Shown: positions 21,853 to 32,338, counted from the stretch's first letter. The stretch is DNA of 64,000 nucleotides from Sulfurovum sp. (GCA_002733215.1 NVUY01000010.1:1-64000); one strand, 5' to 3'. Notes: generated by a model from the letters alone, not told the origin. Program-made: numbers and translations.

Positions 21853-22232
21853 CGTAACCCTTTTGCTACAGCAACGATGAGTACAAATCTCTTAAAGTTG
21901 TAGCGCAATACACCTGCGATAAAAGTCAAAGGGTCTCCGATAATGGGAACCCATGACAAAAGCAGCGTTCCTCCTCCATATCTATCAAAAAATTTTCTTG
22001 ATTTTTCCATCTTTTTAGCAGATAAGTATCCTTTTCTTTCAAGATAGGCTTCCCCCTTTAATCCCAGCCAATAATTGACCATAGAGCCCAGTGTATTGCC
22101 CACTGTTGCGAAGATCCATAACAAGTATAATGAATAGTTTTGGGAAATATCATAAAGGAGTAAGGCTTCGCTTCCTAACGGTAAAAGCGTAGCAGAAAGA
22201 AAAGCAACCGTAAAGAGTGTTATATAAACCAT
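21810..22232 (-). CDS. YqaA/DedA-like (SNARE-associated) membrane protein
   Basis: ATVGNTLGSMVNYWLGLKG and SWVPIIGDPLTFIAGVLR. Confidence 0.85.
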   Translation of the reverse strand: MVYITLFTVAFLSATLLPLGSEALLLYDISQNYSLYLLWIFATVGNTLGSMVNYWLGLKGEAYLERKGYLSAKKMEKSRKFFDRYGGGTLLLSWVPIIGDPLTFIAGVLRYNFKRFVLIVAVAKGLRYAIVIFLSSSLSV

Positions 22233-22915
22233 TAAAGCGTTTTAAATACCATTTCACCCTCTTCTATAACAGCTACTTTACCCTGGCATGCCTGTGAAGG
22301 TAAAGAGATGTATTTACCTATTGTCTTTGACTGATGAAAATGCCCTTCTATCACCATGTCAGCTTCAGTATAATTTTCCAATATCGCTTCTACTCTTTTC
22401 TCAAAATCATAAAAATCATGACAAATATGCTTTTGTGAGAGTTTTTTCATACGATGCTCAATGATGGTTTTTTCAAAAGGTTTTAAAAGTGTCAGTGCTG
22501 TTTTGTTTCGTAAGATCTTGCAATAAAGATCATAGCCAAAACCTGTCACATATTTATCTCCATGAGATATAGCAACCTTCTTTTCCCCAAGTTTAAACAT
22601 TTTTGGCTGTTCTTCTCTACTGTACACTTTTATACTAGGAAACAACTCATTAAGGCAAAAATCATGATTACCTTCAAAATAGTGAATCTCCAGTTTTGTT
22701 GAAAGTTTGTGTAGGAGTCCAATTGCTTTAGAAGAAAAAGTTTGAATATAGTCATTGTATCCGAAAAGAAGATCAAAATTATCACCCATTAAAAAGAGTT
22801 GGGAAGTTTCTACTTCACCGCTTTCCAACTTTTGAAGTAAAACAAGAAAATCATTGCCATGATGAGGATAGTGAGAGTCTGCAATGAACAAAGCATTTTC
22901 CTTGATCTCAATCAT
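22232..22915 (-). CDS. UDP-2,3-diacylglucosamine diphosphatase-like metallophosphoesterase
   Basis: ADSHYPHHG, LFLMGDNFDLLFG, FEGNHDF, GHFHQS. Confidence 0.8.
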   Translation of the reverse strand: MIEIKENALFIADSHYPHHGNDFLVLLQKLESGEVETSQLFLMGDNFDLLFGYNDYIQTFSSKAIGLLHKLSTKLEIHYFEGNHDFCLNELFPSIKVYSREEQPKMFKLGEKKVAISHGDKYVTGFGYDLYCKILRNKTALTLLKPFEKTIIEHRMKKLSQKHICHDFYDFEKRVEAILENYTEADMVIEGHFHQSKTIGKYISLPSQACQGKVAVIEEGEMVFKTL

Positions 22916-22940
22916 ATTCTTTCCTCCTTCCTTTTAATTG

Positions 22941-22988
22941 CTATTCTCTCTCGAAACGCTCCGCTTTCAAGGTCGTTCGGGATGACAT
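22941..22988. repeat. Short intergenic repeat-like palindrome, family C
   Basis: Reverse complement TGTCATCCCGAACGACCTTGAAAGCGGAGCGTTTCGAGAGAGAATAG resembles the widespread TCATCCCGAGCG..GCGAGGGATC class of bacterial intergenic repeats. Confidence 0.45.
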
Positions 22989-23017
22989 TTCTTTTTATTA
23001 ATGGATACCCTACGGGG

Positions 23018-24025
23018 TTACGGCATATATGGAATAACTGGTAACCCCATGCCTTCGTCATAACCACACATTAGATTCGCAGCAGCCAGTGCCTGTGAAC
23101 TAGCGCCACGAAGTAAGTTATCGATGGCAGAACTTACAAACAAAGCATTTCCATTTTTAGCTGCAAAGATATCACAAAAATGTGTTCCCGCCGTACTTTT
23201 GATGTCTACGGGTGTTTCACGTATACGAATGAACGGATCATTGGCATAATGTTTTTTAAGTACTTCCAAGGGATCAATATCTTCTTTTAATGTACCATAG
23301 ACAGAAACAAGCTCACCACGCGTCACAGGAATGAGATGTGGTACAAAATTGACATTTATCTTCACACCGTGTACCTTTTCTATCTTCTCTGCTATCTCAG
23401 GTGCATGACGATGCTTGAGAGGATTATAGGCAAAAATATTTTCGTTCATATTGACAAAGCTTGTCATCTCTGTGAGTTTCTTCCCTGCTCCGCTCACACC
23501 TGACTTTGCATCTACAAACAAAGGGGCATTGGTATCAAGATAAGGAATGAAAGGCAAGATACCCAAAAGGGTCGCTGTCGGGTAACATCCCGGACCGGCA
23601 GCAAGATTCGTATTTTTCAACTCTTCACGGTAATACTCTATAAGTGCATACACAGAGTCATCCAGATGCTCCGTATCTTCATGTTCGCAGTAGTGTTCTT
23701 CGTAAGTATCAAGATCTAAACGATAATCAGAGGAAAGATCTACCACTTTCACACCTTTGTCTAAAAGACCTTTGGCAAAGCCCATAGAAGTTTTGTGCGG
23801 AAGTGCAAGGAAAACAAGTTCACAACGCTCAGCCACAGTGTCAACATCTGCTTTTTCTACAAACAGAGAGATCACATCTACAAGAGAAGGATGCAGTGCT
23901 TCTATCATCGTGTCGCCCTGAGTCGTAGCAAGATAGGTCAACTGGAAGCCGCCATGTGTCACTAACATCTTGACAAGTTCCAGTCCTGTATATCCACTTG
24001 CTCCTACTACACCTACTTTTATCAT
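23018..24025 (-). CDS. argC: N-acetyl-gamma-glutamyl-phosphate reductase
   Basis: VGASGYTGLELVKML, AAGPGCYPTATLLG, HRHAPEI. Confidence 0.95.
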   Translation of the reverse strand: MIKVGVVGASGYTGLELVKMLVTHGGFQLTYLATTQGDTMIEALHPSLVDVISLFVEKADVDTVAERCELVFLALPHKTSMGFAKGLLDKGVKVVDLSSDYRLDLDTYEEHYCEHEDTEHLDDSVYALIEYYREELKNTNLAAGPGCYPTATLLGILPFIPYLDTNAPLFVDAKSGVSGAGKKLTEMTSFVNMNENIFAYNPLKHRHAPEIAEKIEKVHGVKINVNFVPHLIPVTRGELVSVYGTLKEDIDPLEVLKKHYANDPFIRIRETPVDIKSTAGTHFCDIFAAKNGNALFVSSAIDNLLRGASSQALAAANLMCGYDEGMGLPVIPYMP

Positions 24026-24035
24026 GTTATACCTC

Positions 24036-24524
24036 TTAATTTAATACTATTTCGACATACGAAACTTCTTCAATGTCATACGTCTTTTTACCCGATGGCA
24101 GCGCGAGGGAAACTTCATCACCCTCTTCTTTTCCCAACAGTACTTTAGCCATAGGGGACTGAATAGAGATAAGCCCTTTACTCGGACTTGACTCTTGTCT
24201 GCCTACTATGGTATAGCTTAGCTCTTCATCTGTAGCCTGGTCTGTCAACTGTACCGTTGAACCAAAACTTATGCGTTTATGTGCAAGTGTTGACGGATCT
24301 ACAACCTGTGCGCGTCCCACAACATCTGTAAGTTCCGTGATACGAGCTTCCATAAGCCCCTGTTCATCTTTAGCTGCATGGTACTCTGCATTTTCTTTCA
24401 GGTCTCCCTGTGCTCTTGCTTCATCTATCACAGCAGCGATCACCCCTCGCTCAGTCGTTTTAAGCTGTTCCAACTCTTCTGAAAGCTTGACATAGGTCAC
24501 TCTTAACATCGGCTCTTTTTGCAC
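24036..24524 (-). CDS. greA: Transcription elongation factor GreA; start moved to GTG from the ORF-track start at 24554
   Basis: ARAQGDLKENAEYHAAKDEQG; GTG codon begins the GreA-like (M)QKEPM N-terminus after AAGGA. Confidence 0.9.
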   Translation of the reverse strand: MQKEPMLRVTYVKLSEELEQLKTTERGVIAAVIDEARAQGDLKENAEYHAAKDEQGLMEARITELTDVVGRAQVVDPSTLAHKRISFGSTVQLTDQATDEELSYTIVGRQESSPSKGLISIQSPMAKVLLGKEEGDEVSLALPSGKKTYDIEEVSYVEIVLN

Positions 24525-24610
24525 GATTATTCCTTGATAATTTATTGATTGCATGTATTATACCAAAAAGGTTATAATAGCGCTAATCAAATCTATTTTA
24601 AAGAATTTTT

Positions 24611-25390
24611 ATGAAAAAAATACTACTCACAAATGACGACGGCTTTGAGTCCAAGGGACTTTTGGCACTGGTTGAAGCACTTAAACCTTTGGGGCACGTT
24701 ACCGTTGTTGCCCCTACGATGGAAAAATCTGCCTGTGGACATTCACTGACACTTACCAAACCGCTGCACTTTGTACAGCTTGAAGAGAACTTTTATAAAC
24801 TTGACGATGGTACACCTTCAGACTGTATTTTCCTCTCACTCAATAAACTTTTCACTCAAGAGAACAGGCCAGATATCGTGATCTCAGGTATCAACATTGG
24901 TTCAAACATGGGTGAAGACATCACTTACTCTGGTACAGCATCTGCTGCGATGGAAGCTGTACTGCAGGGTATCCCTGCCATTGCTATCTCTCAAGTCTAT
25001 AAAAACCGTGGTGAAAGCATTAAAGAACTGGGGTATGATCTAGCCAAAGAGAGCATTGCAACACTTGTAGAAAAAATATTTTCCAATGATTTCCCCTTAC
25101 CTGCCCGTAAATTCCTAAATGTCAATATCCCTCCTGTTTCAACGTCAGAGTGTAAAGGTTTTAAAGTCACACGTGCCGGAAACCGCCTCTATGGACACCA
25201 CGCCGAAGTACACCATAACCCACGTGGCAAAGAGTACTATTGGATAGGGTTACCTTCTTTGGGATGGATGGAGACCAAAGGTCACGTCACAGACTTTGAA
25301 GCTATCAATGACGGCTATGTTTCCATTACACCGGTACATCTTGATATGACCAGTTATGACGATATCAAATCTCTGGATAGCTGGTTATGA
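24611..25390 (+). CDS. surE: 5'/3'-nucleotidase SurE
   Basis: LLTNDDGFESKGL, GINIGSNMGEDITYSGTASAAMEA. Confidence 0.96.
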   Translation: MKKILLTNDDGFESKGLLALVEALKPLGHVTVVAPTMEKSACGHSLTLTKPLHFVQLEENFYKLDDGTPSDCIFLSLNKLFTQENRPDIVISGINIGSNMGEDITYSGTASAAMEAVLQGIPAIAISQVYKNRGESIKELGYDLAKESIATLVEKIFSNDFPLPARKFLNVNIPPVSTSECKGFKVTRAGNRLYGHHAEVHHNPRGKEYYWIGLPSLGWMETKGHVTDFEAINDGYVSITPVHLDMTSYDDIKSLDSWL

Positions 25391-26022
25391 GATTTGAACG
25401 TTGTCGCATGCTCTTTGGGGATGAGGACTTTGAAAAGATACAGTCTTCCAAGATACTCATACTTGGCATAGGCGGTGTAGGTTCTTACGCTCTTGACTGT
25501 CTTTACCGTTCCGGAGTGACTGACATCACCATCCTTGATTTTGATATCTATGATGAAAGCAATAGAAACCGACAGATAGGTTCAGATGCGGTAGGAGAAA
25601 GTAAGGTCGATACGCTGGCCTACCTCTACCCCGGTATCAAAACCATCAACCAACGTATGGATATGGCATGGGTAGCAGACTTTGATTTTGACCCTTATGA
25701 CATCGTCATAGATGCAGCGGACACCACAAAAGTCAAAATAGAAGTAGCCAAAAAGTGTTACAAAAAACTCATCATGGCACTGGGTTCAGCCAAACGCTAT
25801 GATGCAAGTAAAATAGAAGTGGCTTCCATCTGGAAAACCCATGGTGATGCCCTTGCACGTAAAATACGTAATGAACTTAAAAAAGCAAAGTTTGACAGAA
25901 ACTTTTTAGTGGTCTTTTCTCCAGAAGAAGATAAATGTAAAGAAAAAGGTTCTTGTGTGGCTGTGACCGGTGCGGTAGGATTAACCGTTTGTTCTGAAGC
26001 GATAAAGAGGATACTGAAATAA
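25387..26022 (+). CDS. ThiF/HesA/TcdA-type adenylyltransferase (E1-like)
   Basis: ILILGIGGVGSYALDCLYRSGV, DFDIYDESNRNRQ. Confidence 0.88.
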   Translation: MRFERCRMLFGDEDFEKIQSSKILILGIGGVGSYALDCLYRSGVTDITILDFDIYDESNRNRQIGSDAVGESKVDTLAYLYPGIKTINQRMDMAWVADFDFDPYDIVIDAADTTKVKIEVAKKCYKKLIMALGSAKRYDASKIEVASIWKTHGDALARKIRNELKKAKFDRNFLVVFSPEEDKCKEKGSCVAVTGAVGLTVCSEAIKRILK

Positions 26023-26071
26023 TGTCACATGCCTTTACCCCATGTATATATACTTTAGGAGGAAAATATTG

Positions 26072-27235
26072 ATGATGATAAATAAAAATATATCAGACAT
26101 TATTGGCATACAGAACTCATCTAAAGAAATTATCCAAGAGTTATATACTTATGAGTCCAGACCTGATGATATTGTTCGTGATAGTTACAAAAGCTCTAAG
26201 CTAGATGAAGCTATTCGTTTTGAGATTATTGAGTATGATGAGTTTACTGAGGAACTTTCTCTCTCGGCTGATACCAGGGAGTATTACGAGCTTAGGCTTG
26301 GACAGAACACACAAACAAATTTGGGACTAGTTGGAGATAAATTAACAAAGTTAGATAAAGAGTTAGGCTTTTACAACCAAAGAGTTAAAAGCTCTGAACC
26401 AGCTGATAGGGAAATGAAAGCTATCTATAACTTACTGTCTCAAATACCTTCACTCTTAAAGCATAATCTTAGAGCCATTGCTTCAAACTCTATCTTTGCA
26501 TTTAAGAGCGAAGCAAACTTTAAAATAAAAATGGAGAAGCTTAAAGTCTCTAAAGATGAGATAGAAGAACTGATGACTGCAACCTACGCTTGCGACCAAT
26601 TTTTACTAGATCAACACCATTTTTTTAAGTCTATGGATAACTACAAAATAAACTCTGTGAATTTACGTTTTAAAAGAGAGTCCATAGCACTTGAGAAGTC
26701 CTTTATAAAACTCTTTGATGACATAAAGAACTTTATAAACCAAAGCATTAAAGATGGGGAGCTTATAAAGAAGCTTCAAAAATTAAAAGAGTTAAAAGAT
26801 GATAAAAAACTTCTCAACGCTACCAATATAGAAGAGATTTCAGAAAAACAAAGAGTTATATCAAAAAGTGTAAAGGTAAAAAAACTACACCCTGATGACC
26901 AGATAGTTAACTACTTAGAGACACTGAGAAAGATCATAAGTTTAAGAGAGATAGAATTACAAGATAACAGAGTTGATAGTGATTTAAAGTATGATGTAAA
27001 TGAAGTTAGCAAAGTAGAGAGGAAGTTATACAACTACCAAAAGTTAAATGAAGATTTTTTATCACAAGATGAAGACCTAATGACATTTTTAGTCAATAAA
27101 AATATAGATAACAATAGACTCCTAGGTGTATTTATACGGATGTTCAAAAACTACTCATACAACTATGAAGTAGACTCAGATAAATTTGTAAAATATGACC
27201 ATAGAGAATATGTAGAGGTAAAAAGATGCTTATAA
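26072..27235 (+). CDS. Wadjet JetA-like (MksF/kleisin-type) protein; ORF-track start 26042
   Basis: AGGAGG at 26057-26062 upstream of ATG 26072; first gene of a 4-gene overlapping operon ahead of JetB/C/D-like genes; assigned mainly by context. Confidence 0.7.
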   Translation: MMINKNISDIIGIQNSSKEIIQELYTYESRPDDIVRDSYKSSKLDEAIRFEIIEYDEFTEELSLSADTREYYELRLGQNTQTNLGLVGDKLTKLDKELGFYNQRVKSSEPADREMKAIYNLLSQIPSLLKHNLRAIASNSIFAFKSEANFKIKMEKLKVSKDEIEELMTATYACDQFLLDQHHFFKSMDNYKINSVNLRFKRESIALEKSFIKLFDDIKNFINQSIKDGELIKKLQKLKELKDDKKLLNATNIEEISEKQRVISKSVKVKKLHPDDQIVNYLETLRKIISLREIELQDNRVDSDLKYDVNEVSKVERKLYNYQKLNEDFLSQDEDLMTFLVNKNIDNNRLLGVFIRMFKNYSYNYEVDSDKFVKYDHREYVEVKRCL

Positions 27236-27780
27236 ATGTAGAAGAGTTAGTGCCACAGCACATAGGAAAGATTTACCAAACCATACTAAAGGGTGGCTAT
27301 ATAAATGAAAACAGTGCTAAACATGGAAATGTAGAACTTTATGAGGCGATTGTTAGTAAAGAGAGCGAACTAAGAGCCTACTTTAAACCACTAGGTTATG
27401 CCCTAATGAAAAGAGAGGGTTACTTCTACTTTGCAAGAGATGATGCATCAGATGGTGAGGCATCACTTGAACTGATAGTAGACTATATAGATATAGCAAA
27501 TTTCTTTAAAACCCTTGATGCAAACTTTTCTGTGGGCTATAGGTTTTCACTGACGGCTATGGAGCATCAACTCAATACAAATATAGAGTTACAAGACTTA
27601 TCTACTAAGATGAAAGGTATAAAAGCAAATGACAATAGAGAGTTCATACAAAAGATAGTTGATAAGTTAAAAAAAGACAGCTTTGTGGAAGAGAGAAGCT
27701 CCGTAAATGGGGAGTATATCGTTTTGAACTCTTATGACTATATTGAGTATTTTTTAGGGGAGATAGAAGTATATGAGTAG
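27226..27780 (+). CDS. Wadjet JetB-like (MksE/KITE-type) protein
   Basis: ILKGGYINENSAKHGNVELYEAIVSKESELRAYFKPLGYALMKREGYFYFAR: winged-helix MksE-like pattern; operon position. Confidence 0.78.
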   Translation: MLINVEELVPQHIGKIYQTILKGGYINENSAKHGNVELYEAIVSKESELRAYFKPLGYALMKREGYFYFARDDASDGEASLELIVDYIDIANFFKTLDANFSVGYRFSLTAMEHQLNTNIELQDLSTKMKGIKANDNREFIQKIVDKLKKDSFVEERSSVNGEYIVLNSYDYIEYFLGEIEVYE

Positions 27781-30700
27781 TGATGGATTAAAGAAGATAT
27801 ATCTTATAAAGAGTGCTGGATATGAGTTCAATGAAATTGACCTAAGAGAAAATACGCTACTTTTGGGAGAGAGTGGCGTGGGTAAAACTACTATCATGAG
27901 AGCCGTTCTCTTCTTCTACACTATGGACTACTCCGATAGCATCTTAAATCTGACATCTGACACCAAAAAGTCTTTTAATGACTGGTACTTTAGAGAGCAT
28001 AACTCACACTTGGTTTATGAATATACCAAAGCAGAGAGTAGATTTCTCTTTGTAGTCAGCAAGGGTGGGAAGCTAAACTATACTTTCATAGATATGACTA
28101 ACGCTTCGTTAAATGTCAAGGATCTTTTTGTAGATGAAAATAGACCTGTGACTTTAGAGAAGCTCAATGAAAAAGTACAAAAAGCCAACCTGCCAAACTA
28201 CCACACAAGTATAAAAGAGAGGTATATAAATACTTTTCATAAAAGGGACATGAACGCTAAGAAAATCAAGCAAGAGCATAGTGTAGATTTTTCACTTTTT
28301 GAGAGCATGAAATTTACAAGAGAGTATGCCAAGACACTCTCAAATATATTTATGTCTTCTAAAGTCAACTCGACTAGTATTAAAAAAAGCATAGTCTCTC
28401 TCGTAGAAAACGCCACGCTAAAGATAGACCTAAATGAGATAAAGCTAAACCTAGATGAGTATGTAAAACATAAAGACGAGATAGATAAGTTTGAGAAAAA
28501 AATACCCGATATAGAAGCCTTGACTAAAAAATATAACAAATACCATAGCGATAGAGAGGCGTTTAAGCAAAGGTCTAATGAGCTTGAAGCTATCCATAAT
28601 AAAGTCAACCAAAAGATGCAAGAGTTAACCCTAAAAATAGGTATAGTCAAAGAGGAACAAACTGCTCTAAAAAGAAGCAATGATATTGAGATGTCCAAAC
28701 TTGATGAAAAATTAGAAGGTAGTTCCAAAGAGGTCATAGAGCAAAAAAAAGATTTAAGAGAGTTAGAAGAAAAATCTAAACTATATGCGTCTAAAAATAT
28801 AGATGGATTAGTAAATGAATACAAAAAAGAGAAAGAGTACAAAAACCAACTGCAGATAAGTGAAGAGAAATACAGAGCTTTAACATCAAAATTTGACAGT
28901 ATAAAAGAGAAGTACAAGAAGATACAAGAACAGCTAAAAAAGAGTACAGATGAACAGATATTTGACTTGAAAAAGGTGAGTGTTGATTTTAGTAAGAAGC
29001 TGGGGGAGCAAAAGGTAAATCTTTTAGAGTCTAAAGAAGCGAAAATAAAAGCTGAAACTCAAAAATATGTAGATGAAAAAATAGACTTGGAAGCTAGCCT
29101 AAAAGCCACAAGTGAAGCGCTTAATGCTACAAATGTAAAACTAGGAGAGATAAAACATTTTGTATTTAACAAAGAGGAGATCATCAAGTATGGAGATGAG
29201 ATAAGTGAGTATGACAAAGCCCTACTCGATACTCAAAAATCACTCAATGACAACGATTTTCAGATACAAAAAACCGAACAGCAACTCGAAGAGATAGCAA
29301 AAAACTTGAGAGACTCTTCTCAAAAACTAGATAAAGATACAAAAGAAAAAAAAGATGATCTATTTGAGCAAAAGAGCCTTGTAGAACAAAAACTTGATTT
29401 TGATAGAGATAACCTCTATGGCTACATAAACAGAAACTCTGTAAAAAATGCAAAGAAATTAGTAACCTACCTGAAAGATGAAATTCTTTTTTCAGATAAG
29501 CAGTTTACCGTCAAAGAAGATGCAGAGAGTAGCTCTATTTTTGGGTTAAACATAGCGTTTGACGAAGAGTTTGTAGACTCTTATAAACAATCCAAACTAC
29601 AAAAAGAGTTAAAACTCATAAAAGATAGCATAAAACAGTTAAATAGAGATGCGCTTAGAAAAAAGAATGCCTTAGAAAATGAGGCTACTAACGCTACAAA
29701 AGAGAAAAATAGACAAAGAACCATCCTCTACAAGCAAACAGATAAATTAAATGAAAACAAAAGAAGTTATGAGAAGAACCAAGCCTTAGCTAGACTTAAC
29801 CTAGAAAAAGCAAAAGATGATGCTGTAACGTTAAAAAAACAAAAAAATGCAGAACTTCAAAAAACATACTCTCTCAATAAGATAAAGCAAGATGAGTTAA
29901 ACTCTAAAATTCTTGGACTGAGCAAGCAAATACAGCAGATAACTCAAAACATAGGTACAGAGATAGTGGCAAAGGTATCACAATATGATGCAGAGCTACG
30001 AGAGAGCGAAACAGCTTTAGAATCTAAGATAGTAACGATGGAAGAAGCGTGCAATACTCAGATACAAAGCAACCAAGATGAGTTACATGAAACACTAAAA
30101 AACAATGGTGTAGACAATGAACTCCTTAAGAGTATAGAGGATGAGATTGCAAAATTAACAGTTAAGATGAGGAGTATAGAGGATTATAAATCTTTTGTAA
30201 TCATATACTTAAAAGAGTATAAAGACAAGATAGCAAACATGCCCTCTCTTAAACAAAAACTAGAAAGTGACGAAAAATACCTAAGTGACTTAAAGCAAAA
30301 GAAGCGTGAAAAACAAAATGAGTTCAAGATACAAGATTTAGACTTAGTCACCAAAAAGAATGCTCTTTTGGCTAAGCAAAATGACATAAAAAACTTCACA
30401 AACGCCTACAGCGAAAAAATCCAAGGTCAACACATAGAAAAAGCTATAAAACACTCTTTGAAGTTAGATAGCTATGTTTTAGATAACAATACAGAAGTGA
30501 GTTCATCTGTAGTAGATAGAATTATTAAGCTATTTGAAGAGATTAAAAATATGCAAGACTCCATAGAGAGTTCTGTTGTGAAGATAGTGAAGAACCTCAA
30601 GAGTGACAACCTCTTTAAAATATCTACACCAACGGATTATATTGACGATAAATCCTACTTAAAAACAGCAAAAGAACTCATAGAATACATAGAAAATGAT

Positions 30701-31465
30701 AAGCTTTCACTTCTTAAAGATGCTTCATTAGAAAAATTTAAAAGTAATATAGTTCTCATAAAAAAAGAATTAGGAAGTTTTGAAGAAGCGTTGGCAGACA
30801 TTCACAGTGAAGTGAATTCTTTAGGAAACTCCATTAAAAAAGCTACAGATTCCTTTAAAGTTATTGACAGCATTCGCATTAAGTTCTCTGAGACCAATAA
30901 TAATACGCTCAATACCCTAAAGGAGCTATCGGACTTTTACGATAAAAATAATGATAAGTTCTTAAGTGGATTATTTGAGTCATTTGGGGATGATAAATCA
31001 TCACAAAAATTAAGAGAAAAGTTAAGAGACAAGATAGTAGAACTTGTGCTGTTGCTAAATGTATCTAAAGAGTATTTGGAGCTTGAAGATGGCTTTGTAT
31101 TGGAGTTTAGGGTAGTTGAGAGAGGCAATGACCTTAAGTGGAGACAGACACTCAACGACATAGGTTCAAATGGAACTTCTACACTCGTAAAAAGCATCAT
31201 AAACATTTCTATGCTTAAGATGGTTAGTAAAAATATTGTAAAAGATAATGAGATAGTGACTCACTGTATTTTGGATGAGATTGGTACTATATCTACTGAG
31301 TACTTTAGGGAGCTAAAAGATTTTGTAAATCAAAGTGGCTTTGTATTTTTAAATGGTATGCCAACGGAAGATGATATGCTGATGTCCATGTATCCAACTA
31401 TCTATGTGGGTCAAAATTTTGGTGACTACAGCAAGATGATACTTGCGAGCAGAGTAGATATATGA
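27773..31465 (+). CDS. Wadjet JetC-like SMC/MukB-type ATPase
   Basis: N-terminal Walker A LLLGESGVGKTTIMRAV, about 900 aa coiled coil, C-terminal SNGTSTLVKSIINISML and Walker B HCILDEIGTIS. Confidence 0.9.
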   Translation: MSSDGLKKIYLIKSAGYEFNEIDLRENTLLLGESGVGKTTIMRAVLFFYTMDYSDSILNLTSDTKKSFNDWYFREHNSHLVYEYTKAESRFLFVVSKGGKLNYTFIDMTNASLNVKDLFVDENRPVTLEKLNEKVQKANLPNYHTSIKERYINTFHKRDMNAKKIKQEHSVDFSLFESMKFTREYAKTLSNIFMSSKVNSTSIKKSIVSLVENATLKIDLNEIKLNLDEYVKHKDEIDKFEKKIPDIEALTKKYNKYHSDREAFKQRSNELEAIHNKVNQKMQELTLKIGIVKEEQTALKRSNDIEMSKLDEKLEGSSKEVIEQKKDLRELEEKSKLYASKNIDGLVNEYKKEKEYKNQLQISEEKYRALTSKFDSIKEKYKKIQEQLKKSTDEQIFDLKKVSVDFSKKLGEQKVNLLESKEAKIKAETQKYVDEKIDLEASLKATSEALNATNVKLGEIKHFVFNKEEIIKYGDEISEYDKALLDTQKSLNDNDFQIQKTEQQLEEIAKNLRDSSQKLDKDTKEKKDDLFEQKSLVEQKLDFDRDNLYGYINRNSVKNAKKLVTYLKDEILFSDKQFTVKEDAESSSIFGLNIAFDEEFVDSYKQSKLQKELKLIKDSIKQLNRDALRKKNALENEATNATKEKNRQRTILYKQTDKLNENKRSYEKNQALARLNLEKAKDDAVTLKKQKNAELQKTYSLNKIKQDELNSKILGLSKQIQQITQNIGTEIVAKVSQYDAELRESETALESKIVTMEEACNTQIQSNQDELHETLKNNGVDNELLKSIEDEIAKLTVKMRSIEDYKSFVIIYLKEYKDKIANMPSLKQKLESDEKYLSDLKQKKREKQNEFKIQDLDLVTKKNALLAKQNDIKNFTNAYSEKIQGQHIEKAIKHSLKLDSYVLDNNTEVSSSVVDRIIKLFEEIKNMQDSIESSVVKIVKNLKSDNLFKISTPTDYIDDKSYLKTAKELIEYIENDKLSLLKDASLEKFKSNIVLIKKELGSFEEALADIHSEVNSLGNSIKKATDSFKVIDSIRIKFSETNNNTLNTLKELSDFYDKNNDKFLSGLFESFGDDKSSQKLREKLRDKIVELVLLLNVSKEYLELEDGFVLEFRVVERGNDLKWRQTLNDIGSNGTSTLVKSIINISMLKMVSKNIVKDNEIVTHCILDEIGTISTEYFRELKDFVNQSGFVFLNGMPTEDDMLMSMYPTIYVGQNFGDYSKMILASRVDI

Positions 31466-32328
31466 AAGTAAACAGGCAAGACTTGCTAAACATCAAAAGT
31501 CTTATAGAGTGTGGAGCCATAACAGAACGTAAGTTTAAAAACCAAGAGATAGTTTCACAATTAAAATTGAATGGATCTGTTTTAGAAAGAAGAAAGAAAA
31601 CAATAAAGTATATTGATTTAGCTAAAAAAGAGAATGTATTTCTACTTTTAAAAAACCACAACTACAATATTTCTTCCATAGAAGAGATAGATAGTTATAT
31701 AGAAAATATATTTGACAAAAAAGCATCAAGAGATATTATCCAACAACACCACAACAGTTCAAAAGCAAAAACATCTAAAAGTATGCATGGACTTTATGTG
31801 TCATCTCTACAAAAATTAGATGTACTATTAAACGGCGAACCAGTAAGTATATTGCCTAATGATGGACTAGGCTACTTTTTCTTTCATACGGAAAACATTG
31901 AACTATTTGAAGATACTATAGTCGTTGGAGTTGAAAACTACCAAGTAGTTTGGTTTGCAAAAAGATATACAGAGTTTTTTACTAAGCCTAAGCTATTGTT
32001 TGTAGTCATAACTCCGTATATGCTGGAGTGGATCTCTAGTTTGGAAAATGAGTATGTACACTTTGGAGATTATGATTTAGCCGGAGTCAACATATATTTA
32101 AACAAAATTATACCACGACTTTTAAAGTCTCAAAAATACTCTATGTTTATACCTCATAACATAGAACAACTCATTGAAAAGTACGGTAATAGCGAGTTGT
32201 ATGAAAATCAGAAACAGTATCAAAATTTGCTTAGTAATGATGCTGAGGTCAATAGCTTAATAGAGGTCATTATGAAGCATAAAAAAGGAATTGAGCAAGA
32301 GGGATTGAGTTTATTGAGAGTATTTTAG
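31462..32328 (+). CDS. Wadjet JetD-like (DUF2220/Toprim) nuclease subunit
   Basis: Toprim-like VVGVENYQVV and YVHFGDYDLAGVNIYL; 4-bp overlap with jetC-like gene. Confidence 0.85.
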   Translation: MKVNRQDLLNIKSLIECGAITERKFKNQEIVSQLKLNGSVLERRKKTIKYIDLAKKENVFLLLKNHNYNISSIEEIDSYIENIFDKKASRDIIQQHHNSSKAKTSKSMHGLYVSSLQKLDVLLNGEPVSILPNDGLGYFFFHTENIELFEDTIVVGVENYQVVWFAKRYTEFFTKPKLLFVVITPYMLEWISSLENEYVHFGDYDLAGVNIYLNKIIPRLLKSQKYSMFIPHNIEQLIEKYGNSELYENQKQYQNLLSNDAEVNSLIEVIMKHKKGIEQEGLSLLRVF

Positions 32329-32338
32329 GTGAGCATAA

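Noticed and set aside
28237-28917. 226-aa minus-strand ORF with hydrophobic composition
   Set aside because: Antisense to the Lys/Glu-rich coiled coil of the JetC-like gene; Phe/Leu/Ser-rich translation is the expected artefact.
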